In this document: positions 50,828 through 59,067 of the stretch, one piece after another
Layout: the number at the start of each line of letters is the position of its first letter
Position numbering within the stretch: the first letter of the stretch is position 1
DNA from: Mycobacterium sp. GA-1285
GTDB lineage: Bacteria; Actinomycetota; Actinomycetes; Mycobacteriales; Mycobacteriaceae
Reading direction: 5' to 3'
Length of the DNA: 64,000 nt
Assembly (NCBI RefSeq): GCF_001499905.1
Contig: NZ_LQIS01000006.1
Coordinates: 1 to 64,000, forward strand
Translations under genes and position numbers: made by a program
The notes under the pieces: generated by a model
Seen by the model: the letters and a program-made list of their open reading frames with translations, nothing else
What the model was told of the DNA's origin: nothing
Databases searched by the model: none

Positions 50828-52447
50828 ATGACAAGCATCGTCAAACTGGGGGCGCTCGTGTGCGTGACAGGAATCATCGCTGCATGCCAATCCGAACCCG
50901 AGCCGAATCAGCCGTCGTCGGATTCCCTCGCCCCGACCGACATGGTCCAAGTCGGCCGGGTCGATGACCGTTACCAGTCGTACAACGTCGAGATGCTCGA
51001 AGTGACCGGCGGGAAATTCTGGAAACCGTACGGCCCGGAACTCGAAGCCGCCCTGCGGCAACCGGCACCGTCGACCGCGCCACCGGACAGCGACACGCCC
51101 TCCGGGATGAACCCCGCCCTCTACGAGTACCGCCCGCCGATTGACCTGAGCAACCCGCGGCTGCGCAAGCTCGCCGCCGCACTGGGCCCGGCTTATGTGC
51201 GCGTCAGCGGAACATGGGCCAATACGACATACTTCCCCGAAACCGCAGAGGCTCCTCCCGAGCCACCCCCTGGCTTCATGGGCGTGTTGACACACGAGCA
51301 GTGGAGAGGCGTCATCGACTTCGCCAATGAGGTGGACGCCCGAATCGCCACGTCGTTCGCGACCGGCATGGGGACGCGAGATCCCGCGGGCGCCTGGACA
51401 CCCGCACAGGCCCTTCGCTGGATCGATTTCACCGAGTCGGCCGGCGGGAACATAGCGGCGGCCGAGTTCATGAACGAACCGACCGCGGCCGAAATGGGCG
51501 GGGCGCCCCCAGGTTATGACGCGGCGGACTACGGCAGGGACTTCAAGCTTTTTCGCGACTTCGCCGATCGGCGGGTGCCCGACATGGTCGTCATAGGGCC
51601 CGGTTCCGTCGGTGAAACCACCGGCGACTGGGGTGTGACGTACGGCGCTCAGGGCTTGCTCGAGACCAGGGATCTGCTCGCGCAGTCCCAACCGGCGGGC
51701 GTCGACGCCTTCTCCTATCATCACTACGGCGCGGTGTCGCGGCGATGTGTTCAGATGGGAAACCAGACATCCCCCGAGGACGCGCTCACCGAACAGTGGC
51801 TGCGGCGCACGGACCAGACCCTCGAGTTCTACCGGGCGCTGCGCGACGAGTTCGAGCCGGGTAAGAAGTTCTGGAACACCGAGACCGCCGACGCGGCATG
51901 CGGTGGAAACCCTTGGGGCGGAACCTTTCTCGACACCTTCCGATATCTCGATCAACTGGGGCGCCTGGCCCGGCAAGAAGTGGAGGTGGTCGCCCACAAT
52001 ACGCTGGTGGCCAGCGATTACGGCCTGCTGGACGACAAGACGTTGACACCGAAGCCGAACTACTGGGGCGCTTGGCTGTGGCGGAATCTGATGGGCACGA
52101 CGGTTCTCGACTCCGGGGTGCCCATCGACGCCGGTCGGCACGTCTACGCGCACTGCCTGCGAGGCACACCCGGCGGTGTCGCCCTGCTGGTGATCAACAA
52201 TGACAGGACGGCATCCCAGACACTTTCGATCCCCACCCCGGGTGACCGCTACACCCTCTCGTCGACATCCGCAGATGACCTGCAGACCAAGAGCGTTCAG
52301 TTGAACGGGACCGAACTCAAGCTGGGGCCGAACGACGAGATGCCGCCACTCGTCGGCAACCCGGTAGCCGCTGGAGACGTCATATTCGAACCCGCGACTA
52401 TCACCTTTCTGGCCTTACCCGAGGCCGGCAACGGTGCATGTCGTTGA
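50828..52447 (+). CDS. GH79-like (heparanase/beta-glucuronidase family) lipoprotein
   Basis: The 539-residue protein has a lipoprotein signal (lipobox IIAAC, Cys20) and a TIM-barrel glycoside hydrolase domain. AEFMNEPT near residue 217 gives the Asn-Glu acid/base pair of clan GH-A, and FWNTETADAACGG near 347 has the Glu expected as nucleophile. VRVSGTWANTTYF near 120 and YHHYG near 298 also fit, and a C-terminal beta-sandwich follows. This resembles GH79 enzymes that cut glucuronic-acid-containing glycans. It would be anchored outside the membrane. No ribosome-binding site stronger than TGGAGAG is seen. Its target, host or self polysaccharide, is unknown. Confidence 0.75.
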   Translation: MTSIVKLGALVCVTGIIAACQSEPEPNQPSSDSLAPTDMVQVGRVDDRYQSYNVEMLEVTGGKFWKPYGPELEAALRQPAPSTAPPDSDTPSGMNPALYEYRPPIDLSNPRLRKLAAALGPAYVRVSGTWANTTYFPETAEAPPEPPPGFMGVLTHEQWRGVIDFANEVDARIATSFATGMGTRDPAGAWTPAQALRWIDFTESAGGNIAAAEFMNEPTAAEMGGAPPGYDAADYGRDFKLFRDFADRRVPDMVVIGPGSVGETTGDWGVTYGAQGLLETRDLLAQSQPAGVDAFSYHHYGAVSRRCVQMGNQTSPEDALTEQWLRRTDQTLEFYRALRDEFEPGKKFWNTETADAACGGNPWGGTFLDTFRYLDQLGRLARQEVEVVAHNTLVASDYGLLDDKTLTPKPNYWGAWLWRNLMGTTVLDSGVPIDAGRHVYAHCLRGTPGGVALLVINNDRTASQTLSIPTPGDRYTLSSTSADDLQTKSVQLNGTELKLGPNDEMPPLVGNPVAAGDVIFEPATITFLALPEAGNGACR

Positions 52448-52462
52448 GTGGAGTCCGGCGGC

Positions 52463-54661
52463 TCAGTAGCTGCGTCTGAGCCACATCAGGGTGGGCCGTC
52501 CGTCCGGGTCGTACACCGCGCGATAGGCCGGTTCGACGATCCAACGACGCCAACCCGGATTCTTGCCGCCCGAAACCGGGACGTGCGCGCGCAGGCGTCC
52601 CCTTGGCCGGGGTCCGCGACAGTCGGACCGGTACCAGCCGTCGAGGTTCGCGGCACTTCGTCGCATCGTCTCAGCAGCCTCGTCGAGATCGAGAAGTGTT
52701 GCGTCGTCACGTGTCTCGACGTGCTCGCGCATGAGCTGCAGCCGCAACTCGCGTGCGAAGTGACGCGCACCGTCCCCGAGCCCCGCCGGGTCCACCGGTG
52801 CGCGCGGGTCTCGCCGCTCGTCCAGAACGGCGGCGGCGATCTCGGCGTCGTACGTCCAGGACCTCATGTTGAGGTTCGCGCTGCCGACCACTGCCCACAC
52901 GTCGTCGATGATGCTCAGCTTGGCGTGCACGTACACCGGTAGCCCGCGGTGGTTCTCGATGTCGAAGATCTGCACCCGCGACCCGCCGGCCTCACGCACC
53001 ATGTCGAGCGCTTCGTGGTGGCCGAACAAGGCTGCCTGCCGGGAGAACCTGTCGTTGACGTCGCTGAATCGGGGCACCACGGCGATCAGCTGCAACCGCG
53101 GGGATCGGCGCAACGCCGCCGCGAACAGACGAGCGACGTCGATCGACCACAGATACTGATCTTCGATGTACACCAATCGCTCGGCGCGGCTGAGCGCCTT
53201 GGCATATGCCCGGGCGATGCTTCGTTCCCCGTGCGGTGCGAACGAGTTGGTTCGGCGCCTCGGATAAGTCCGCAGAATCTGCACCGCGCACGTCCCGGCT
53301 GCGGGCGCGGGGTCGGATCGCGCCGGCAGGGACACCACAGTGCGCGGGAGGCGGTGTATCCGGTCGTTGAGCCACTCCCAAGGCCGGCGGGTCAGCGCAG
53401 TGGGGTCCTGCCAACGTTCACGGAAGGTTCGTTCGACTTCGGCGACGACGGGTCCGCGCAACTTCAACTGCACATCGTGTTGTGCGGGGGTGCAACCGTA
53501 TCGATCACTCGCGGCGATCGGCTGGGGGTCGCCGGCATGTTCGGCGTCGTCGCGGTGCCCGTGGGCGCAGTCGATGCCGCCGAGGAAGGCGACGTCGTCG
53601 GCCGGTCGTGCGAGATACCTTGCAACCACTGCCTTCTGGTGGTGCGAGCCGAGGGCTCGGACCCGCTGGTCGAGCAGGATGCGTCCGCCGGCGGCATTCA
53701 CGACGCGGGCGGAGTCGCGATTGGGGCCGAGCTGGAAGCCCAACGCGGCCGGGTATGAGCGCCACAGGAGCCCGCGAACGTGTGCGCCGCGCTGAGCCGC
53801 CGACCGTAGCGCCTGCGCGACCGTCGGACCTCCGGGACGAAGCAACTCGGTGCTGTCCATTCGCCAGCCCAGAAGAAGGAGCAGATCACCCTGCCCGAGG
53901 CCTTCGCAGGCGGCGAGGAGGGCGGCGAAGTAGGTGCTGCCGTGCACCAACGGCTGTACCGCGTTGCCTTCGGTGAAGGCGCGCAGACCGCTCGCATCGT
54001 TCCCGCGTTCCGCGGGTGTCAGCAGCCAGTCATCCGGCGAGCCTCCTCGTAGTTGTCTGAGTCCGGCCGCTTCACGCAGCGGTGGTAGCAACTCGACGCC
54101 GTTGGGTGCCCGCACCACCGGAATGCCGGAGAAACCCTCAGTGCGACTGGTTTTCACATCGGTCGGGTCGGCGGCATGTCGTATCCCGAAAGCGGCGATG
54201 CGCGCGGGTGCTCGGCGGGCTAGATCGACGAACAGCGCGGGATCGTGTCCTGCGTCGTCTCCGATCAGTACCCACCGCACGTCGCGCCGGTCGGCGAGAA
54301 CGCGTTGGAGGGCCTCGTGTTTCGCGGTGAAGCCGCCGCCGAACAACCAGGCCGGCGCCTTGGTGTCCGGCGCTGCGAGCAATCGCCCCGCGGGGTATCC
54401 GTCTCGTTCGAGCATTCTGCGCAACGAGCGCCGATGTTTCTCGGGAACGGCGGTCACGTAGACGACGACGGGTTCGTGCTGCCCGCGCACCAATTCACGA
54501 ACCAGGTGCGGCATGCCGAACACCGATCGCCTGTCCGTAGTCGATCGGCGCAGCCTCGCTCGCACGCGCCGCCACTGCCGGGACACGGTCCCCAACCGCA
54601 GCACGCCGTCGATGTCGACGACCACGCCGATCGACGCCGATTCGTCCATCGCGTCGCTCAC
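52463..54661 (-). CDS. fusion of App1-like phosphatidate phosphatase and phospholipase D
   Basis: The 732-residue protein joins two lipid enzymes. Residues 10-190 resemble the App1/LNS2 phosphatidate phosphatase domain: DIDGVLRLG near 16 (DxD), KHRRSLRRMLERDGYPAGRL near 75, VLIGDDAGHDPALFVDLARR near 131. Residues about 225-700 are phospholipase D: HHQKAVV near 340 (first HxK, but Arg replaces the usual Asp, followed by FLGGID) and a complete second HKD, VHAKLSIIDDVWAVVGSAN near 583. Together they could make phosphatidate and dephosphorylate it to diacylglycerol. GTG 54661 overlaps the FNT gene stop by four bases. Confidence 0.87.
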   Translation of the reverse strand: MSDAMDESASIGVVVDIDGVLRLGTVSRQWRRVRARLRRSTTDRRSVFGMPHLVRELVRGQHEPVVVYVTAVPEKHRRSLRRMLERDGYPAGRLLAAPDTKAPAWLFGGGFTAKHEALQRVLADRRDVRWVLIGDDAGHDPALFVDLARRAPARIAAFGIRHAADPTDVKTSRTEGFSGIPVVRAPNGVELLPPLREAAGLRQLRGGSPDDWLLTPAERGNDASGLRAFTEGNAVQPLVHGSTYFAALLAACEGLGQGDLLLLLGWRMDSTELLRPGGPTVAQALRSAAQRGAHVRGLLWRSYPAALGFQLGPNRDSARVVNAAGGRILLDQRVRALGSHHQKAVVARYLARPADDVAFLGGIDCAHGHRDDAEHAGDPQPIAASDRYGCTPAQHDVQLKLRGPVVAEVERTFRERWQDPTALTRRPWEWLNDRIHRLPRTVVSLPARSDPAPAAGTCAVQILRTYPRRRTNSFAPHGERSIARAYAKALSRAERLVYIEDQYLWSIDVARLFAAALRRSPRLQLIAVVPRFSDVNDRFSRQAALFGHHEALDMVREAGGSRVQIFDIENHRGLPVYVHAKLSIIDDVWAVVGSANLNMRSWTYDAEIAAAVLDERRDPRAPVDPAGLGDGARHFARELRLQLMREHVETRDDATLLDLDEAAETMRRSAANLDGWYRSDCRGPRPRGRLRAHVPVSGGKNPGWRRWIVEPAYRAVYDPDGRPTLMWLRRSY

Positions 54662-55473
54662 GACGCTTCCGCGTCCTGGCGCTCATCCTGTAGGCGGTCC
54701 TTGCTGCGCAGCAGGCGCAGCAGCGTCACGAGCAGCAGACCGCCCACCACGTTGCCCACGGCCGTGTAGCCGAACCACGTCGCCCAGTCGCCGTAGCCGA
54801 AAGGGGCGCCGGCGATGAGCGCACCGAAGATCAGCAACGAGTCCAGGATCGAATGAAACATCTGCAGCCCAGCGAGCAGGAATCCGCCCGCTATCGCCGC
54901 GGCGATCTTGCCGAACATCGACTCGGTACCGTGCTGCATGCGCGTCATCAACGTGATGACCATGCCGCCGAGCAGCGCCAGCGCTGCGGTCTCCGCCGAC
55001 AGCGGAGCGGTGGCGAAGTGGGTGGCCGACTCGATGGTCTGTGCATGCAGTTTCGGGTAGCCCGTCATGATCAGCCACATGATCGCCCAGCCCCCAACGA
55101 GATTGGCGATCAACGTTCCGCTCCACAACTTCAGCATCTGCCCGACGCTCGCGCGTTTGGCAACGACCGTGGTGACCGGCACGAGGAACCCTTCGGTGAA
55201 CAGCTCGCTGCGGCCGAGCAGCAGTGCGAGGAACCCGATCGAGAAGGCGATACCGGCGAGCAGGTGGTTGTGGGTGGCGGCCAACACCGACAGGTACGCC
55301 AGGACGCCGACCGCGACCTCGGTGCCGCCGAAGAAGCCGGTGACCAGCACTTCGCGCCACGTCCGGTGCAGACGCTGGGTGCCCTCGTCGACCATCCTCT
55401 GAAAGGCGCCCTCCAACTCGTCCTCGATCGGGCTGTCCGAATCGCCCATCTGCCGTCGCTGCGTCTCACTCAT
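54658..55473 (-). CDS. formate/nitrite transporter (FNT) family channel
   Basis: The 271-residue membrane protein has six helices and FNT features: GRSELFTEGFLVPVTTVV near residue 90, LWSGTLIANLVGGWAIM near 115 and a second half with GAPFGYGDWATWFGYTAVGNVVGG near 225. An N-terminal cytosolic tail of about 40 residues makes it like the YfdC subgroup. FNT channels carry small monovalent anions such as formate, nitrite or hydrosulfide. ATG 55473 has a GGGAAGGA ribosome-binding site. It is translationally coupled (GTGA) to the phosphatidate phosphatase/phospholipase D fusion gene, an unusual pairing. The anion carried is unknown. Confidence 0.86.
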   Translation of the reverse strand: MSETQRRQMGDSDSPIEDELEGAFQRMVDEGTQRLHRTWREVLVTGFFGGTEVAVGVLAYLSVLAATHNHLLAGIAFSIGFLALLLGRSELFTEGFLVPVTTVVAKRASVGQMLKLWSGTLIANLVGGWAIMWLIMTGYPKLHAQTIESATHFATAPLSAETAALALLGGMVITLMTRMQHGTESMFGKIAAAIAGGFLLAGLQMFHSILDSLLIFGALIAGAPFGYGDWATWFGYTAVGNVVGGLLLVTLLRLLRSKDRLQDERQDAEAS

Positions 55474-55582
55474 GTGCGGGTCCTTCCCGGTTCGGTTGAC
55501 CGTCACGGGTACCCGCGTCGCGACGCCTGACGCCTTGCGCGTAACTGATTACCGGCGGCCGCGCCGGGGTACGAAGTCGAAC

Positions 55583-55714
55583 ATGACATCTCCAGACGAC
55601 AACGTAACGCCCGAGACCGCGACGAAGGACGCCGATGTGATGGCGCCCGCAACCCCCGGAGCCGAGGCGCTTCCGCTGCCCGAGGACGAGGTCGACAAGC
55701 CCTCCGAGGGTTAG
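55583..55714 (+). CDS. small acidic protein, uncertain
   Basis: The 43-residue frame from ATG 55583 encodes a strongly acidic, Pro-rich peptide (ALPLPEDEVDKPSEG at the end). A TACGAA hexamer seven bases upstream is a weak fit to the leaderless spacing seen elsewhere, which slightly supports it. No domain, signal or Cys is present. A longer open frame upstream and another immediately downstream look like chance. It may be a real small protein or non-coding; its position is between the FNT gene (divergent) and the DUF302 gene (convergent). Confidence 0.4.
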   Translation: MTSPDDNVTPETATKDADVMAPATPGAEALPLPEDEVDKPSEG

Positions 55715-55859
55715 GTGGATCCCAGCGCCGGGTTGCTCGATGGACTCAACCCGGGCGGTGGCGCGTCAGCGACCGCTTCGAAGGGCTCCCTGGGTACGGC
55801 CCGAGATCGCGCGGGCCCGGCTCGCGTGAACAAGCTAGGCGACAACTCGCGCCAATCGA

Positions 55860-56258
55860 TCAGTCCGATAGCGCGTCGATCGCCGCTTGGAGCTTGTCAC
55901 CGACTTCCTCGGCGATCGGTTTCAGTCCCGGCTCCTCAGTGACGTCCACGAGCAACTGCGGGTTCATCGCCTCGACGAGCGTCGTTTCCGGGTCATCGGG
56001 GTCGGTGCGCACCACGACGTTGCACGGCAGCAGTAGACCGATCTGACGTTGCGCGTTGATCGCCCGATGCGCCAGCGGCGGGTTACACGCGCCGAGGATG
56101 AGGTAATTCTCCATGTCCTCGTCGAGCTTGTTCTTCAGCGTCGCTTTCACGTCGATCTCGGTCAGGACGCCGAAACCCTGCTCGGCAAGTGCCTCACGCG
56201 TGCGGACGACGGCGTCGTCGAACGGTGCCTTGAGGCGCGTAGCCAGGGCGATGCTCAT
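55860..56258 (-). CDS. DUF302 domain protein
   Basis: The 132-residue protein is a single DUF302 domain: a first strand with LKAPFDDAVVRTREALAEQ, then FGVLTEIDVKATLKNKLDED near residue 28, YLILGACNPPLAHRAINAQR near 52 and LLPCNVVVR near 75. The conserved Cys58 (GACNP) is typical. DUF302 proteins are often found with sulfur or metal genes and their function is unknown. The ATG has a 27-base gap from the upstream CstR-like gene on the same strand, so both are probably one transcript expressed from the shared operator region. Confidence 0.87.
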   Translation of the reverse strand: MSIALATRLKAPFDDAVVRTREALAEQGFGVLTEIDVKATLKNKLDEDMENYLILGACNPPLAHRAINAQRQIGLLLPCNVVVRTDPDDPETTLVEAMNPQLLVDVTEEPGLKPIAEEVGDKLQAAIDALSD

Positions 56259-56285
56259 GATGACTCCATATCGATCGTATTTCGG

Positions 56286-56585
<300 letters not shown>

Positions 56586-56586
56586 T

Positions 56587-56652
56587 TACCCCCTCGGGTA
56601 TTTGCGGATTAAATACCCCGGGGCGTATTGTCCACTATACCCGGAGGGGTAT
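56587..56652. promoter_or_regulatory. three CstR/CsoR-type operators in the divergent promoter
   Basis: Three palindromes of the ATACCCC/GGGGTAT type lie in the gap: TACCCCCTCGGGTA (56587-56600), ATACCCCGGGGCGTAT (56613-56628) and ATACCCGGAGGGGTAT (56637-56652). This pattern is the known recognition type of CstR and other CsoR-family repressors. They cover the space between the repressor gene and the first dioxygenase gene and should control both directions. Confidence 0.87.
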
Positions 56653-56689
56653 CGAGGCGATGCCCCGACGATGAGAAGGGACAAAGAAG

Positions 56690-58069
56690 ATGATCTTCGA
56701 GCAGTACTACATCGAATGCCTGTCACACGCGTCTTACCTGATCGGTGACGAGTCGACCGGACGCGCGATCGTCGTGGACCCGCGCCGCGACATCACCGAA
56801 TACCTGGCCGATGCGCGTAGCCACGGGCTCACGATCGAGGGCGTCATCAACACCCACTTCCATGCCGACTTCGTCTCCGGCCACCTCGAACTCGTCCATG
56901 CCACCGGCGCCTGGATCGGCTTTGGAGAGGCCGCCGAGACCGACTATCCGATCCGCCGCCTGACCGACGGGGAACACGTGTCACTGGGAGACGTCGACCT
57001 GGAGATCCTGTCGACACCGGGCCACACCTGGGAATCGATCAGCGTGCTGGTTCGCGAGCGTGCCGACGCCGAGCCGACGGCCGTGCTGACGGGCGACTCG
57101 CTGTTCATCGGTGACGTCGGCAGACCGGACCTGGTCAACATCGGAGACGGCTCGGTCAGCGACCTGGCTCGTGCGATGTTCCACACGATCCACGACAAGT
57201 TGATGAGACTGCCCGACCACGTGAAGGTGCTGCCCGCGCACGGCGCCGGCTCGTCGTGCGGCAAGAACCTGTCGACCGAAATCACGTCGACAATCGGCGA
57301 ACAGCGGGTGAGCAACCCCTCGGTTCAACCGATGAGCGAAGACGACTTCGTGTCGATGCTCATCCACGGCCAGCCCGCCGCACCGGCATATTTCGCCGTC
57401 GACGCCGCGATGAACAAGCGGGTTCACCCGCTGCTGCAACAGCAGCGCATGGTCTCCAACATGACACCCGAGCAGATGCGGGCCGCGCTTGCGGCGGGTG
57501 TGCGTGTCCTGGACGCACGCGGCGTCGACGATTTCGCCGCGGGCCACCTGCGCGGCTCGGTGAACGTCGGTTTCGACGGGCGGTTCGCCGAGACCGCTGG
57601 GATGGTGGCCGAGGTCGGGGAACCGATCGCCCTAATCACTTATCCGGGAGAAGAACAGCAGGCCGCGCTGAGGCTGGCCCGCATCGGCTCGGACAATGTG
57701 ATCGGCTATCTCAACGTCGACCGCGATGGACGGTTCCCCGCCGAGCTTCAGGGTCTGGTGCAGATCGTCTCTCGGACAACGGTTTCCGGGCTCGACGAGA
57801 TGCTGGCCGCCGGCGCCGTGACGTTGATCGATATTCGCAACCCCGGTGAGCGAGAAGCCGGTGCAATCTCCGGCTCGATCCACATCCCGTTGGCGCAGTT
57901 GCGTAACCGCATGAGTGAAGTGCCGACCGACGAGCCGATCGTGCTGCACTGTGCGGGCGGCTGGCGGTCCAGTGTCGCGGCGTCGCTGCTGCGCGCCAAT
58001 GGTTTTCGGCAGGTTTCTGACCTGATGGGTGGTTACCACGCGTGGGTCGATGCCCACGCGAGAGTGTGA
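56690..58069 (+). CDS. CstB-like persulfide dioxygenase with two rhodanese domains
   Basis: The 459-residue protein has a metallo-beta-lactamase domain with the persulfide dioxygenase metal motif THFHADFVSGH (His56, His58, Asp60), STPGHTWES (His112) and AHGAGSSCG (His184, Cys190). A first rhodanese domain (about residues 260-350) lacks a Cys in its loop (ALITYPGEEQQ). A second domain has an active Cys421 in VLHCAGGWRSS. This is the architecture of CstB, which oxidises persulfides and releases thiosulfate in one enzyme. It is the first gene of the plus-strand operon and starts 37 bases after the last operator. Confidence 0.9.
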   Translation: MIFEQYYIECLSHASYLIGDESTGRAIVVDPRRDITEYLADARSHGLTIEGVINTHFHADFVSGHLELVHATGAWIGFGEAAETDYPIRRLTDGEHVSLGDVDLEILSTPGHTWESISVLVRERADAEPTAVLTGDSLFIGDVGRPDLVNIGDGSVSDLARAMFHTIHDKLMRLPDHVKVLPAHGAGSSCGKNLSTEITSTIGEQRVSNPSVQPMSEDDFVSMLIHGQPAAPAYFAVDAAMNKRVHPLLQQQRMVSNMTPEQMRAALAAGVRVLDARGVDDFAAGHLRGSVNVGFDGRFAETAGMVAEVGEPIALITYPGEEQQAALRLARIGSDNVIGYLNVDRDGRFPAELQGLVQIVSRTTVSGLDEMLAAGAVTLIDIRNPGEREAGAISGSIHIPLAQLRNRMSEVPTDEPIVLHCAGGWRSSVAASLLRANGFRQVSDLMGGYHAWVDAHARV

Positions 58070-58093
58070 GACGTCAGTCAGCAAGGAGGCACC

Positions 58094-58258
58094 ATGTGTT
58101 ACGCAATCCGATGCCCGTCCTGTGGCAAGACGACCTGGGACGGGTGCGGCCAACACGTCGACGACGTGATGCGGTCGGTGCCGGCCGAACAGCGTTGCCG
58201 CTGTGTATCGGCGACCGCACCGCCGCGCCGTCCCGGCCGTCGGTTGTGGCGCCGGTAG
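58094..58258 (+). CDS. 54-residue Cys-rich miniprotein in the sulfur operon
   Basis: The frame from ATG 58094 to TAG 58258 encodes MCYAIRCPSCGKTTWDGCGQ followed by HVDDVMRSVPAEQRCRC and a basic tail. There are six Cys (CPSC at residues 7-10, GCG at 18 and CRC near 35-37). An AAGGAGG ribosome-binding site is four bases before the ATG, and the frame is intact. The CxxC pairs suggest zinc binding, or reaction with persulfides. It sits between the first dioxygenase gene and the TauE gene and shares their transcript. The small size is likely why automated gene calls would miss it. Confidence 0.8.
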   Translation: MCYAIRCPSCGKTTWDGCGQHVDDVMRSVPAEQRCRCVSATAPPRRPGRRLWRR

Positions 58259-58276
58259 GCGGGTGCGGGGCAACTC

Positions 58277-59050
58277 ATGGCATTGGCGATCGGCCTAGTG
58301 CTCGGCGCGCTGATCGGTGTGCTGCTGGGACTACTCGGCGGCGGGGGTTCGATCCTCGCCGTCCCAGCACTGGTCTACGGCGTGGGTCTCGGTATCGAGG
58401 AGGCCATTCCGATTTCGCTGGTCGTCGTGGCCACGGCATCTGCCGTTGGTGTGCTGCCGAAAATCCGTGCCGGGCAGGTTCGATGGCGCATGGCGGGTAT
58501 CTTCGCGGCGGCCGGTATCCCGGCGACCATTCTCGGCAGCGCCCTCAGCAGACATCTGCCCGAGTCAGCGCTGCTGATCGGGTTCGCGGCCGTGATGGTG
58601 GTCGCGGGCATCCGCATGCTGGCCGATCAGGACAACACCGGGACCGCCTGCGAGGTGCGCGCCGGGCAGGTCAACTGGCGTCGGTGTGTGCCGCGGTCGA
58701 TCGGGGCCGGCCTTGTCGTGGGCCTGCTGACCGGCCTGTTCGGCGTCGGTGGCGGCTTCCTCATCATCCCGGCACTCGTGGTGGTCCTCGGCGTCGAAAT
58801 GTCCACGGCCATAGGAACCTCGCTACTGATCATCGTCGCCAACTCGCTCGCCGGCATCTTCTCCCATCTTCAGGGCATCAGCGTCGACTGGCCGCTCACC
58901 GCGACGTTCGTCGCCGCCGCGACGGTCGCCTCGCTGGTCGCGGGATACTTCGGCACCAAAGTCGACACCGATCGCCTGCAGCGTTGGTTCGCCTACCTCG
59001 TCTTCGTCGTCGCCGCATATGTGCTCGTCGACACCATCTTTCTCCGTTGA
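58277..59050 (+). CDS. TauE/SafE-type sulfur anion exporter
   Basis: The 257-residue membrane protein has about eight helices and the two-repeat TauE/SafE form: LGALIGVLLGLLGGGGSILA at residues 9-28, and the matching half VVGLLTGLFGVGGGFLIIPAL near 152. An internal charged loop (KIRAGQVRW near 61, VRAGQVNWRR near 125) repeats in both halves. Members export sulfite, sulfoacetate or related organosulfur anions. The operon context suggests removal of sulfite or thiosulfate formed by the neighbouring dioxygenases. ATG 58277 follows the small Cys-rich gene by 18 bases. Confidence 0.88.
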   Translation: MALAIGLVLGALIGVLLGLLGGGGSILAVPALVYGVGLGIEEAIPISLVVVATASAVGVLPKIRAGQVRWRMAGIFAAAGIPATILGSALSRHLPESALLIGFAAVMVVAGIRMLADQDNTGTACEVRAGQVNWRRCVPRSIGAGLVVGLLTGLFGVGGGFLIIPALVVVLGVEMSTAIGTSLLIIVANSLAGIFSHLQGISVDWPLTATFVAAATVASLVAGYFGTKVDTDRLQRWFAYLVFVVAAYVLVDTIFLR

Positions 59051-59067
59051 CCACAGAAGGGAAACCC

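Noticed and set aside
55715..55942. Open frame of 75 codons directly after the small acidic protein
   Set aside because: It overlaps the 3' end of the DUF302 gene on the other strand, has no ribosome-binding site and no recognisable sequence.
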